Origin: Polyangia bacterium
Lineage (GTDB): Bacteria > Myxococcota_A > Polyangia > Nannocystales > Nannocystaceae
Direction: 5' to 3'
Assembly (NCBI GenBank): GCA_030424595.1
Contig: JAUHWG010000002.1
Location: 310,001 to 374,000 of the forward strand
Length of the DNA: 64,000 nucleotides
Position 1 is the first letter of the stretch. Each line of letters opens with the position of its first letter. The position numbers and the translations under genes were made by a program. This document shows positions 39,423-47,535 of this stretch, in pieces. Under the pieces are notes generated by a model that was given only the letters and a program-made list of their open reading frames with translations, was not told the DNA's origin and did no database searches.

Positions 39423-40520
39423 ATGTTGATATCGCGCCTGCACACCACCTCGGCGATCGCCGTCTGGAGCACAGCGGGACTCCTCTTCGCCTGCGTCCTC
39501 GACAACCCCGCCTACGACGGTGAGAGCGGCATGATCACCGACGGAGGCGAGACGACGGTCGCCGGATCGAACGGCGGATCGAACGGCGGATCGAACGGCG
39601 GATCGAACGGCGGTGAGACGAGCGGCGGTGGGGCGAGCGGCGGGGCGACGAGCGTGAACACCAGCGCCGTGACGGGCACGACGTCCAGCGCCGGCGATGA
39701 CACCTCGACGAGCGCCGGCCCGAGCTGCGCCGACCTCACCTGCGATCCGGACGCGAGCTGCGTCGCCGGCCCCGACGGTCCGGTCTGTGAGTGCGCGCCT
39801 GGCTTCATCGGCGACGGCCTCAGCTGTGCGGACGTCGACGAGTGCGCCGACCCTGATACCTGTGACGCTGGCGTCTGCGTCAACAACGACGGCGGCTACG
39901 CGTGCACCTTCCCGGCGAGCTGCGCGGAGCTCAAGGAGTCCCAGCCGGAGGCTGAGGACGGGCACTACACGCTCTATCTCGACGGCGACATGGCGCGGCC
40001 GTGGACGGCCTTCTGCCTCGACATGGCCCAGACACCGCGCGAGTACCTGACTCTACCGCAGCAGAGCAAGGGCTCCAATGTCAGCCGCTACACGATCGTC
40101 AACACCTACCAGGGCTACTCGGGCGAGCTGGCGATGCAGTACCAGCGGATCCGGATAAGCCCGGTGACCCTCCGCGTTGACATCGGCGACACGACCTTCA
40201 CGACGACCGCCGGCACAGCGCTCTTCAACTACAACCCGGTCAATGCCGTCGGCTACGGTATCGCGATCACCTGTGTCGGCGGCACCACGTCCGCCAACAT
40301 CGACCTCCGCAGCACGCCCTTCGACGTGCAAGCCGGCCAGTGGTGCACCGACGGCTACATGCCCAACGGCTCGACCGAAAAGCCCGCGCCGCAGGTCTAC
40401 ATAAACCATGGAGGGGGCGACTGCGGTTGGCGGGCGCCAGCGGCCGGCGGCTGCCCCAACACGCCGATCAACGAGAATAGCGGCGGCGACCACCTCCAGC
40501 TCGTCTACATCGGCGGCTGA
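39423..40520 (+). CDS. EGF-like and GON-domain lipoprotein
   Basis: A signal with lipobox GLLFACVLD is followed by a Ser/Asn/Gly/Thr linker carrying four SNGG repeats. Two EGF-like modules follow ([40 protein letters not shown], the latter with a calcium-binding EGF consensus). The C-terminal ~200 residues start [20 protein letters not shown] with FCLDM and YLTLP...NVSRYTIV. This resembles the GON domain of ADAMTS metalloproteases, also found in myxobacteria. There is no protease domain. It is probably surface-exposed and adhesive. The ATG at 39423 gives a clean lipoprotein signal; an ATG at 39369 is possible. It is divergent from the RiPP radical SAM gene. Confidence 0.82.
   Translation: MLISRLHTTSAIAVWSTAGLLFACVLDNPAYDGESGMITDGGETTVAGSNGGSNGGSNGGSNGGETSGGGASGGATSVNTSAVTGTTSSAGDDTSTSAGPSCADLTCDPDASCVAGPDGPVCECAPGFIGDGLSCADVDECADPDTCDAGVCVNNDGGYACTFPASCAELKESQPEAEDGHYTLYLDGDMARPWTAFCLDMAQTPREYLTLPQQSKGSNVSRYTIVNTYQGYSGELAMQYQRIRISPVTLRVDIGDTTFTTTAGTALFNYNPVNAVGYGIAITCVGGTTSANIDLRSTPFDVQAGQWCTDGYMPNGSTEKPAPQVYINHGGGDCGWRAPAAGGCPNTPINENSGGDHLQLVYIGG
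39564..39611 (+). repeat. four tandem 12-bp repeats (GGATCGAACGGC)
   Basis: Perfect 12-base units in the linker of the GON lipoprotein, encoding four SNGG-type units. They are likely to vary in number between strains, changing stalk length without frameshift. Confidence 0.9.
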
Positions 40521-40760
40521 GCATCCGCCACGAAGGCGCGGGTCGAGGATCCGCTCCCCCGATCCACGTAGACTTGATGCTCTCTTGGACACCGGGCCCT
40601 CATGGCGTACGCGTAGGATCGAGAGGGCCGATCACTTCGCGCCCAGGCCAGCGCACAGGAACCCGACCATGCACCTCCCCCCAGCCCTGCCGATGCTCGC
40701 CCGCGGGCTGCTCAACACTCCGAGCTCTTCGAGCCCATAGCCTGTGAGACCGTCGACGGG

Positions 40761-41369
40761 CTACCCCTCACTCCTCGCGCCCGCCCCCGTGAAGAGGAAG
40801 GGGTAGGTTATCTTCAGCTCTTCGGCCGCGCGCAGGCGCGGGAAGCTCCAGGTGCCGACCTCGTCGATGACGCAGACGACCACACACGCGTCGGCGAGCG
40901 TGACCTCGGTCAGCTCGACCTCCTCGATCTCGCCGTGCCTGACCGTCCAGCGCAGCGTCAGCCGCCCCTCGAGCTTCGGATCGCGGGTACGACCAACGTC
41001 GTAGCAGGCCCGGATCTCCTCGCGGTGCGCGCTCACGACCGAGCGGATGGCCCCGCGATCGATCGACGTGGCGAGGAGCGTCGACGACGGGGCGGCGCGG
41101 CCCTCTCGGAGGTCGAGGCCAGCCGCGAACTCGTCGACGAGCGGCGGCATCCTCAGGTCACAACTCTCCGCCTCAAGAGGCTCCCCGGCAGCGGCCGTCG
41201 ACGCCGGCGCTCGTGGGGAGGCCCGCCCAGGAGCGCACGCGAGCCCAGGAGCGCACGCGAGCGCGGCCGCGAGCGAGGCGGCGAGCGTTGGGGCGAGACG
41301 GGCGAATGAACGGCGGATCGGGGGCACGAGGGACCGACAAGCGCAGCCCCGAGATGTTCCGAAGCACAT
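40761..41369 (-). CDS. AgmX/PglI C-terminal-domain lipoprotein
   Basis: The C-terminal ~110 residues (IRSVVSAHREEIRACYDVGR, LEGRLTLRWTVRHGEIEEVE, VVVCVIDEVGTWSFPRLRAA, ITYPFLF) match the TonB-like AgmX/PglI domain seen in myxobacterial gliding and envelope proteins. The signal region has two possible lipoboxes (AAALAC and PGLAC). The start is uncertain: ATG at 41369, GTG at 41327 giving a typical lipoprotein signal, and frames up to 41552. Such domains bind partner envelope proteins. It is a single gene, and no gliding-machinery neighbours are visible. Confidence 0.75.
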   Translation of the reverse strand: MCFGTSRGCACRSLVPPIRRSFARLAPTLAASLAAALACAPGLACAPGRASPRAPASTAAAGEPLEAESCDLRMPPLVDEFAAGLDLREGRAAPSSTLLATSIDRGAIRSVVSAHREEIRACYDVGRTRDPKLEGRLTLRWTVRHGEIEEVELTEVTLADACVVVCVIDEVGTWSFPRLRAAEELKITYPFLFTGAGARSEG

Positions 41370-41645
41370 AGGCGGAAGAGCTATTCGCCGCGACCACCTC
41401 CAGCTGCGAGGACCTCGGCCATCGCTCTGGACCCGGACGATCGGCGCTGGCGGGGGCGTCAACGCGTCAGCCGAGAAGGCCAGCGCCAGGATCCCTCGCC
41501 TCGGCCGCCGGTTGCTCCTGACGTGCACGATGACGCCCGCGCGGGTGATCACGAGCGGCGGGCCGGGGATCGTCGCCGTGCCGCGCGTCGACCCCGAACA
41601 AGCTGGTGTGGCCTATACTCGGGGCCATAGGCGGGGAGATAGGTC

Positions 41646-42836
41646 ATGCGCGCGCTGTCAGCAACATCTACGAGGCTGGACTCCTACGAGGCTGGTCGTG
41701 AGCTCGGTGAAGCGCTCGCGGGGATCGGGCCGGAGGTGGTCGTCGTCTTCTCATCGATCCACTACGACCTCGCTGAACAGCGCGAGGGGATTGTCGACGG
41801 CCTCGGTCGCGATGACGTCCTGATCTTCGGCGGGACCGGCGACGGTTTCTTCGAGACATCGTCGAGCTCGGACATCGGCGTCGCCGCGCTCGGGCTCTCG
41901 AGCGGCGGCACGATGCGCTTCTACGCCCACGCAGTGGGCGACCTCGGCACAGACTCGCGGGGGGTCTCGGCCCGCTGCGCCGCTGCGGTCAAGGCGGCGG
42001 CCGGCGACGAGCCGATCAAGCTAGCGATGGTCCTCTTCGATGGCCTCGCGACGTCAGACAACCGCGTGATTGAGGGGATCAACGGTGTCCTCGAGTGCCC
42101 GGTGTTCGGCGGGGTCACCTCAGACGATCGCAAGCTGGAGCGGAGCTACGTCCACATCAACGGGGAGGCCCGCGCCGACGCGGTCGCCATCCTCGCCTTC
42201 TGCGGCGACTTCGACTTCGTTCTCGGCGTCGAGAACGGTACCTGTCCCGTCGGCAAGGTAGGCCGCGTCGAGGCGGCCGAGGGCAACACGCTCCAGCGGA
42301 TCGAAGGCCGCAGCGCCCTCGACTTCGTCGCCGATCGCCTCGGCAAGTCGCGGGACTCTTTCACGATTCAGGACATCGGCGTCGTCAATTTTCAGTGCTC
42401 GGCGAACCCCGACATGAGCGACTCGCTCTACCGCTCATTCTCGAGCTGGGACGAGGAGACCGGCGCCCTCGAGACCTTCGGCCCGGTCGAGGTCGGGCAG
42501 TACGTGCGGGTGGCGTTGGTCACGAGCGACGAGCTCCTGGCTGGGATCGAGGGCGTGCTGAACGACGTCAACACCGACGCAGATCGCGATTTCGAGCCGG
42601 TCGCGGCCCTCGGCATCAGCTGTGCGGGGCGCAAGTGGTTCCTCGGTCCCCGCTTCTCTGAGGAGATCGAGGCCGTCCGCTCGCGCCACCAAGAGCTGCC
42701 GATCATCGGCTTCCCGTCGCTCGGCGAGATCTCGCCGCGGCGGAGACGCGACGGTAGCTACTCCCGCAACCTCTTCCACAACGTATCCTTCGTCCTCGCC
42801 CTCCTCGGGCCCGTACGGGCCGCCCGCGCAGAGTGA
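41646..42836 (+). CDS. FIST-domain sensory protein
   Basis: 396 residues with FIST N-terminal (VVVVFSSIHYDLAEQREGIV, DDVLIFGGTGDGFFET, CPVFGGVTSDDRKLERSYVH) and FIST C-terminal (ALGISCAGRKWFLGPRFSEE, IIGFPSLGEISP) signatures. FIST proteins are putative small-ligand sensors, often for amino acids, in signalling pathways. No signal peptide or membrane segment, so it is cytoplasmic. GGGGAGATAGG precedes the ATG. The STAS regulator gene starts six bases after its stop and is presumably its output partner. Confidence 0.9.
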   Translation: MRALSATSTRLDSYEAGRELGEALAGIGPEVVVVFSSIHYDLAEQREGIVDGLGRDDVLIFGGTGDGFFETSSSSDIGVAALGLSSGGTMRFYAHAVGDLGTDSRGVSARCAAAVKAAAGDEPIKLAMVLFDGLATSDNRVIEGINGVLECPVFGGVTSDDRKLERSYVHINGEARADAVAILAFCGDFDFVLGVENGTCPVGKVGRVEAAEGNTLQRIEGRSALDFVADRLGKSRDSFTIQDIGVVNFQCSANPDMSDSLYRSFSSWDEETGALETFGPVEVGQYVRVALVTSDELLAGIEGVLNDVNTDADRDFEPVAALGISCAGRKWFLGPRFSEEIEAVRSRHQELPIIGFPSLGEISPRRRRDGSYSRNLFHNVSFVLALLGPVRAARAE

Positions 42837-42842
42837 TCTGAC

Positions 42843-44114
42843 GTGACACGACACCGCTACATCAGCGTAGACCTGGGGGCTCCGCCAGGCTTCGAGGTCA
42901 TCCGCGAGCCGACCCGCCGAGACCTACGCGGGGGCGTCGTCGCCCTGTGGAGCCGGGAGCCAGACGCCCTCGTCGAGCGCCTCGGGTCGCTCCGAGACAC
43001 GGTCCGCGGCGTTCTTCTGTGCCCCGGAGAGCCAGGGCACCGCGCTCGCGTCGGACCGAGCCTGTGGCGCCTCGAGGTCAGCGAGGAGGCGCTGCCGACC
43101 CTCGTCGAGCTCGCCGAGGCGTTCCTCGATCCCTACAGCGAACTCTTTGATCTGCGCAACAAGCTCGGCCTCCGCGAGCTCGAGCTCGAGCGCGAGCGCA
43201 GCGATCGCATGACCCTCGTCGACAAGCTCGAGGCTGAGACAAAGGCCCTCCGCGGGCTTCTGGTCGCACGGACAGCCTGGACCGCGGCCTCGATGACCGC
43301 CCTCGTCGAGCTCAATGCCAGCGAGCTCGAGCGAGTCGAGACCACCGACCTCTCCGCGCACATCGTCGGCTTCCTCACCGGCGAACCGCTCTCTCTGGCG
43401 GGCGCCGAGCTCTGGTTCGCCGACGGCGGCTCGTGGCGTCTACAGGCGCGCTCCGGCACGCTCGACGAGGTCCCGCGCCCTCCCCCGGGCGCCTTGGCGG
43501 GGGTGTCTCTCCAAGGGGACACGACGCTCCTCTCGTCCTTCGCCGTGGCCCAGGTCGGCGGCATGACGCATGAGGGCCTGATCGTCGTCCAGCGCCCGAG
43601 CGGCCTCGACGAGGTAGAGGCCTCGTTCCTCTGGCTCTTCTCGATCCAGCTCGCCTCGACCTACCGCGCACGAGCCCTCCACGAGGCGCTCGCTCGGGCG
43701 AGCGCTGACAAGGACGAACTCATCGCAGAGCTCTCGACGCCTATCATCCAGGTCTGGCGCCACACGGTGTGCGTGCCCGTCATCGGCTCGATCGAGGCGG
43801 AGCGCGCGGCGCAGATGACCGAGGCGCTGCTCGACGCCGTGACCGCGCGAGGGCTTCGCCACGTCATCGTCGACTTCACCGGCATCTCGACGATGGACAC
43901 CCAGACGGTGCGGCACTTCACGAACCTCTCCCGGGCGATCGGGCTCTTGGGTGCGAAGTGCGTGTTCACCGGCATCTCCCCGGCGGTCGCTCAGATCCTC
44001 GTCCGCCTGGGCGTCGACCTCCCCGAGATCGAGGCGATGCCTTCGGTGCAGGCAGCGATCGCTGCGCTCTTCGGCAAGCTCGCGAGCGACGGCGACGGCC
44101 GGCGACGCCGCTAG
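42843..44114 (+). CDS. STAS-domain regulator with coiled coil and GAF-like sensor (RsbR-like)
   Basis: Starts at a GTG six bases after the FIST gene. Residues ~95-140 are a coiled coil (LRNKLGLRELELERERSDRM). A middle domain ~150-290 (AWTAASMTALVELNASELER, LAGAELWFADGGSW, GLIVVQRPSGLDEVEA) is GAF-like. The C-terminal STAS domain starts TPIIQVWRHTVCVPVIGSIE, with VIVDFTGISTMDTQTVRHFT carrying candidate phosphorylatable Ser/Thr. This resembles RsbR-type stressosome or partner-switching proteins. With the FIST protein it suggests a ligand-sensing partner switch; no serine kinase is adjacent. A short basic tail DGRRRR ends it. Confidence 0.85.
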   Translation: MTRHRYISVDLGAPPGFEVIREPTRRDLRGGVVALWSREPDALVERLGSLRDTVRGVLLCPGEPGHRARVGPSLWRLEVSEEALPTLVELAEAFLDPYSELFDLRNKLGLRELELERERSDRMTLVDKLEAETKALRGLLVARTAWTAASMTALVELNASELERVETTDLSAHIVGFLTGEPLSLAGAELWFADGGSWRLQARSGTLDEVPRPPPGALAGVSLQGDTTLLSSFAVAQVGGMTHEGLIVVQRPSGLDEVEASFLWLFSIQLASTYRARALHEALARASADKDELIAELSTPIIQVWRHTVCVPVIGSIEAERAAQMTEALLDAVTARGLRHVIVDFTGISTMDTQTVRHFTNLSRAIGLLGAKCVFTGISPAVAQILVRLGVDLPEIEAMPSVQAAIAALFGKLASDGDGRRRR

Positions 44115-44426
44115 CCGGCCGCGGCCGCACAGCTATCCGTGCTCGGACGAGGAGTCTTTCTCGGGCGTCGCCGCGACGGCATCACCGCTTTGCGTCTTCG
44201 TCTGTCCGTGGGTCGTGGAGGTGTCCGCAGATGTCGCTGCGGCAGGGCTCCGGGCGAGATGAACCGCCTTCTAGCCGGTGTGTTCGCGCAGCGTTGGTGA
44301 GGGTCCAGTGGGCGCTCACGCTGCGATCGAGGATCGCCCTGCTCACCGCCTCCCCCAGCTCTCCTCGAGAGGAGGTCCAGCCTTCGGAGCACCCACGGGA
44401 TCGCCGATCTGGTCTATCGTCGCTCG
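44115..44426. other. 312-base region without a recognisable gene
   Basis: It lies between the STAS regulator and the alginate-lyase-like gene. Frames on either strand lack starts with ribosome binding sites and look like GC-skew artefacts. It probably holds the alginate-lyase promoter, but no clear -35/-10 pair is visible. Confidence 0.4.
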
Positions 44427-45254
44427 ATGCGTCGCTGGCCCGCCTGTCTCCTCGCCTCGCTCATGTGTGTTGCCTGCGGCGGCTCGCTCTCGGACGTGAG
44501 CGACGCGAGCACCGGAGGCGACCCGAGCGCGAGCGCCTCGGGTACAGCCGACTCGACCTCGGCGAGCAGCGACAGCGCTGCGGATGAGGTCCCGGCGCGG
44601 CTCCTCGATCTGACAGACTGGAAGCTGACCCTGCCGATCGACGATCCCGACGACGCAGGCTCTCCCCTCGAGATCCTCCAGCCGGAGCTCGCGACCTTCG
44701 TCGCACCGCCCCACTTCGAGGCGCTCGCGGCTGATCGCGTCCGCTTCCGCGCCCACGCCGGCGGGGCGACGACCAGCGGCTCAGGCTACCCACGCAGCGA
44801 GCTGCGCGAGATGACGGAGGACGGCGCGGAGAAGGCGGCGTGGTCGACGACCGAGGGGGCGCACACGATGACGATCACGCAGGCGATCACCCACCTCCCC
44901 GAGGTCAAGCCGCACGTCGTCGCCGGACAGATCCATGACGCGAGCGACGACATCGTCATGATCCGCCTCGAGGGGGCGCGCCTCTTCGTCGAGGGAGACG
45001 GCGACGAGCTCGGCGATCTTGACACGAACTACGCCCTCGGGACGGAGTTCACCGTCCGGATCCACGCCGAGGGCGGGATGATCGACGTCTACTACAACGA
45101 CCTCGGTGCGCCGGCGGTCAGCGTCCCGGCCGACGCCAGCGGCTGCTACTTCAAGGCCGGCATCTACACCCAGTCGAACCTCGACAAGGGGGACAACGCC
45201 GAGGCCTACGGCGAGGTCGAGATGTCGGCGCTGACCGTCGAGCACTCGGGCTAG
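44427..45254 (+). CDS. alginate-lyase-like lipoprotein (polysaccharide lyase family 7)
   Basis: Lipobox SLMCVACGG and a Ser/Ala/Thr linker precede a single jelly-roll domain. PL7 catalytic-groove motifs are present in order: YPRSELREM, VVAGQIHD (QIH) and CYFKAGIYTQSN (the YxKAGxYxQ motif). The motifs supplying the Arg, Gln/His and Tyr of the catalytic site are all seen. It should beta-eliminate alginate or a related polyuronate at the cell surface. The start ATG gives a normal signal peptide. Its stop shares CTAG with the convergent NHL gene (four-base overlap). No other polysaccharide genes are adjacent. Confidence 0.88.
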   Translation: MRRWPACLLASLMCVACGGSLSDVSDASTGGDPSASASGTADSTSASSDSAADEVPARLLDLTDWKLTLPIDDPDDAGSPLEILQPELATFVAPPHFEALAADRVRFRAHAGGATTSGSGYPRSELREMTEDGAEKAAWSTTEGAHTMTITQAITHLPEVKPHVVAGQIHDASDDIVMIRLEGARLFVEGDGDELGDLDTNYALGTEFTVRIHAEGGMIDVYYNDLGAPAVSVPADASGCYFKAGIYTQSNLDKGDNAEAYGEVEMSALTVEHSG

Positions 45255-46483
45255 CGCAGGCGCAGGCGGAAGATCTTGGCGTTGGATTGATCGACGATCA
45301 GCAGGTGATCGCCGTCTAGGGCGACGCGGGCGATGAGCCCGAGCCCGACCTCCGTCGCCGGTCCGCTGGCCCCTGGCCCGTCGCTCCCGGTGCCAGCGAT
45401 CGTGTCGATGGAGCCATCGGGATCGACGCGGCGGATCCGGTAGTTTCCGCGATCGCCGATGTAGAGGGCGCCGTCGGCCGCCCTAGCGACACCGAAGGGC
45501 ATGTTGAGCTGAGCCTCGCTGGCCGGGCCGCCGTCGCCCGAATAACCGGCGCTGCCTGTCCCGGCTAGGGTCGTCAGGGTGCCGTCGACAGCGAGCCGAC
45601 GGACGGCGTGATTGAAGGTGTCGACGATGAGGAGGTTGCCCTCGTCGTCGAGCTCGAGCGCGGTCGGCCAGTGCAGCCCTGCCTCGGTCCCGGGCCCACC
45701 GTCGCCGGAGAGCTCCGCCTCGCCGGTGCCGGCGACGGTCGTGATGATCCCACCTTCGATCTTGCGCACCCGATTGCCGATGCTGTCGGACACGTAGATC
45801 ACGTCCTCGGCCGAGACCGCGACACCGTCGAGCTGGATGAAGAGCGCCTCGCTAGCCGGACCGCCGTCGCCCTCATCGCCGTCGACGCCGACGACCCCGT
45901 CGGGCGCTCCTGCGAGCGACCGCAGCGTCCCATCGGGGCCGAGCTCGAGCACTCGAGGATCGTGATAGGAGACGAAGATCACCCGACCGTCGGCGGCGAA
46001 GCCAAAGTCGATCGGGTTCTCGAGGGGCGACAGGGTCGGCTCCACGCCGGTCATCGCGAAGGCGTGAAAGCCGTTCCCCGCGAGCGTCTCGAGCAGGCCG
46101 TCCTCGCCTATCCGGCGCAGGCGCTGATTGTTGAAGTCCATGATGTAGACGAGGCCGTCCGGCCCCCGACGCGCGGCGGAGGGCAAGAAGAGGTCCGAGT
46201 CCTCCGGCGCGAGCCCGTCGCGGTTGAAGCCGAACTCGCCGGTGCCAGCGAGCAGGCAGAGGTCCCCGACCGCGCTGCCGCAGGGCGGATCGTCGACGCA
46301 GCTCGCGGAGCCGACCGACCCCAGCACGAGGCCGACCAGGGCGCACCCGAGCCGCTGGCGGAGGCTGGGGCGGGCGCTCGCAGGCCGCAGATCGTCGCCG
46401 CGGCGATGCTCAGGGGCAGCGACCGGCGTGGCGCATCGGAGGGCGCGATGGCCGGACAGGCGAGCTCCAAGAGGGGTCTCCAT
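45251..46483 (-). CDS. NHL-repeat lipoprotein
   Basis: A signal ends near GLVLGSVGSASCVDD, followed by about six NHL propeller blades: VYIMDFNNQRLRRIGEDGLL, IYVSDSIGNRVRKIEGGIIT, LLIVDTFNHAVRRLAVDGTL, LYIGDRGNYRIRRVDPDGSI. Each ends with TxAGTGxxGxxGDGGPAxEA loops. AGGAGG lies eight bases before the ATG at 46483, which decides the start. It is the last gene of a six-gene minus-strand operon and lies ten bases after the preceding gene. Probably an extracellular binding scaffold. Its paralogues are the second and third genes of the same operon. Confidence 0.88.
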   Translation of the reverse strand: METPLGARLSGHRALRCATPVAAPEHRRGDDLRPASARPSLRQRLGCALVGLVLGSVGSASCVDDPPCGSAVGDLCLLAGTGEFGFNRDGLAPEDSDLFLPSAARRGPDGLVYIMDFNNQRLRRIGEDGLLETLAGNGFHAFAMTGVEPTLSPLENPIDFGFAADGRVIFVSYHDPRVLELGPDGTLRSLAGAPDGVVGVDGDEGDGGPASEALFIQLDGVAVSAEDVIYVSDSIGNRVRKIEGGIITTVAGTGEAELSGDGGPGTEAGLHWPTALELDDEGNLLIVDTFNHAVRRLAVDGTLTTLAGTGSAGYSGDGGPASEAQLNMPFGVARAADGALYIGDRGNYRIRRVDPDGSIDTIAGTGSDGPGASGPATEVGLGLIARVALDGDHLLIVDQSNAKIFRLRLR

Positions 46484-46493
46484 GGTCCGCCTC

Positions 46494-47051
46494 CTAGATC
46501 GCGGGGTCGACGACGACCGCGATGATCTCCCACGTGTTCGGGCCGTGATTGTGGACGTGAAGCTGGAGCTCGCTGCCGACCGGCGCGCTGACGTCGACCG
46601 TGAACGACTCCTCGATATCGTCCACATCGCTCGGGATCACGGTCGTGTACTCCCAGACGAGCTCACCGTCGATCGTCAGCCCCAGGTATCCCTGGGCCGG
46701 CTCCGGCGCCGTGAGCTGATCGTGGAACCCGGTGATGGTGATGGTGTCGCCGGCCGCGAGGGGGAGCCGCGACGACTGCCGCAGCGTGAGGTAGTCGCAG
46801 AGATCGGTCTTGATCTCGAGCGAGCCGCGGAAGGGATCGACATACCAGCCCTCGTCCGCGCACTCGGCCTCGGGCGGGCGCATGGCGGCGAAATGATCGA
46901 GCCCAGGATCGGTCACCCGCTCCCAGTCCCCCGCCTGCACCAGCGGCCCCGAAGGCGGCGGATCGACCGGCTCGCTCGGGCACGCGGAGACCAGCGGAGC
47001 CGCGAACGCCCAGAGCCAGAGCCAGAGCCAGAGCTGCTCACGGCATCGCAC
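46494..47051 (-). CDS. small lipoprotein of unknown function in the NHL operon
   Basis: 185 residues from a GTG at 47051, which overlaps the cytochrome gene's stop by 14 bases. The signal is REQLWLWLWLWAFAAPLVSA, then Cys (lipobox LVSAC); the Leu-Trp run is encoded by a 6-base repeat. The C-terminal ~100 residues are beta-rich (LPLAAGDTITITGFHDQLTA, YLGLTIDGELVWEYTTVIPS, LQLHVHNHGPNTWEIIAVVV), consistent with a jelly-roll or binding sandwich. HVHNH could bind metal. I do not recognise a family. The position suggests function together with the P460-like cytochrome and NHL proteins. Confidence 0.7.
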   Translation of the reverse strand: MRCREQLWLWLWLWAFAAPLVSACPSEPVDPPPSGPLVQAGDWERVTDPGLDHFAAMRPPEAECADEGWYVDPFRGSLEIKTDLCDYLTLRQSSRLPLAAGDTITITGFHDQLTAPEPAQGYLGLTIDGELVWEYTTVIPSDVDDIEESFTVDVSAPVGSELQLHVHNHGPNTWEIIAVVVDPAI

Positions 47052-47535
47052 AGGTCCACTCGTATCCGTCAGGCTCGAGCCCACAGCCCGAGTGGCAGTT
47101 GATGCAGCGGGCCGCGTCGACGTCGACGACCTTGCGCTCAGCGTCGACCCGCTGCCAGCTCCAGTCCAGGGTGTCGGGGGCGCTGCCGTCCTCGAGCCGG
47201 CGCATGACCGTCCACTGCTTGATCGGCCCCTCGCAGGCGAGGTCGCCGAAGTCGAACTCCTCCTTGAGCACGATCGCGCCCGGCGGGAAGGGCTCGCTGC
47301 GGCCGTTGTAGGGGGTGAGCGCGCTCGGGCCGGCGAGGATGCGGATGTTGTTGAGATCGTGATCGCCGCTGCCGCGGCAGTTCCGCACCTCGACGTAGTC
47401 ATCCGCGTAGTCGGCCGGGAACTCAGGCTCCACGCCGCTGTCGTCGCCGACGTCATCCCCTGTACAGCCGGAGGTGACGAGGCAGAGGCAGGCCCCGAGC
47501 GCGGCGCGATACGACGATGGTCGGAGTCTCTTCAC
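47038..47535 (-). CDS. cytochrome P460-like c-type heme lipoprotein
   Basis: 165 residues from a GTG at 47535 that overlaps the preceding gene's TGA. Lipobox CLVTSGCTG. The domain has FPPGAIVLKEEFDFGD, KQWTVMRRLEDGSAPDTLDW, SWQRVDAERKV and a heme-attachment CINCHSGC near the C-terminus. This is the order seen in cytochrome P460-like proteins (heme c with a lysine crosslink in characterised members). It likely acts in extracytoplasmic redox chemistry. Its presence inside an operon of propeller lipoproteins suggests a surface redox assembly. Family assignment is from motif order only. Confidence 0.75.
   Translation of the reverse strand: MKRLRPSSYRAALGACLCLVTSGCTGDDVGDDSGVEPEFPADYADDYVEVRNCRGSGDHDLNNIRILAGPSALTPYNGRSEPFPPGAIVLKEEFDFGDLACEGPIKQWTVMRRLEDGSAPDTLDWSWQRVDAERKVVDVDAARCINCHSGCGLEPDGYEWTCAMP

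Noticed and set aside
40408..40740. Small plus-strand frame at the end of the GON gene
   Set aside because: Starts within the GON coding sequence in another frame and has low-complexity composition.
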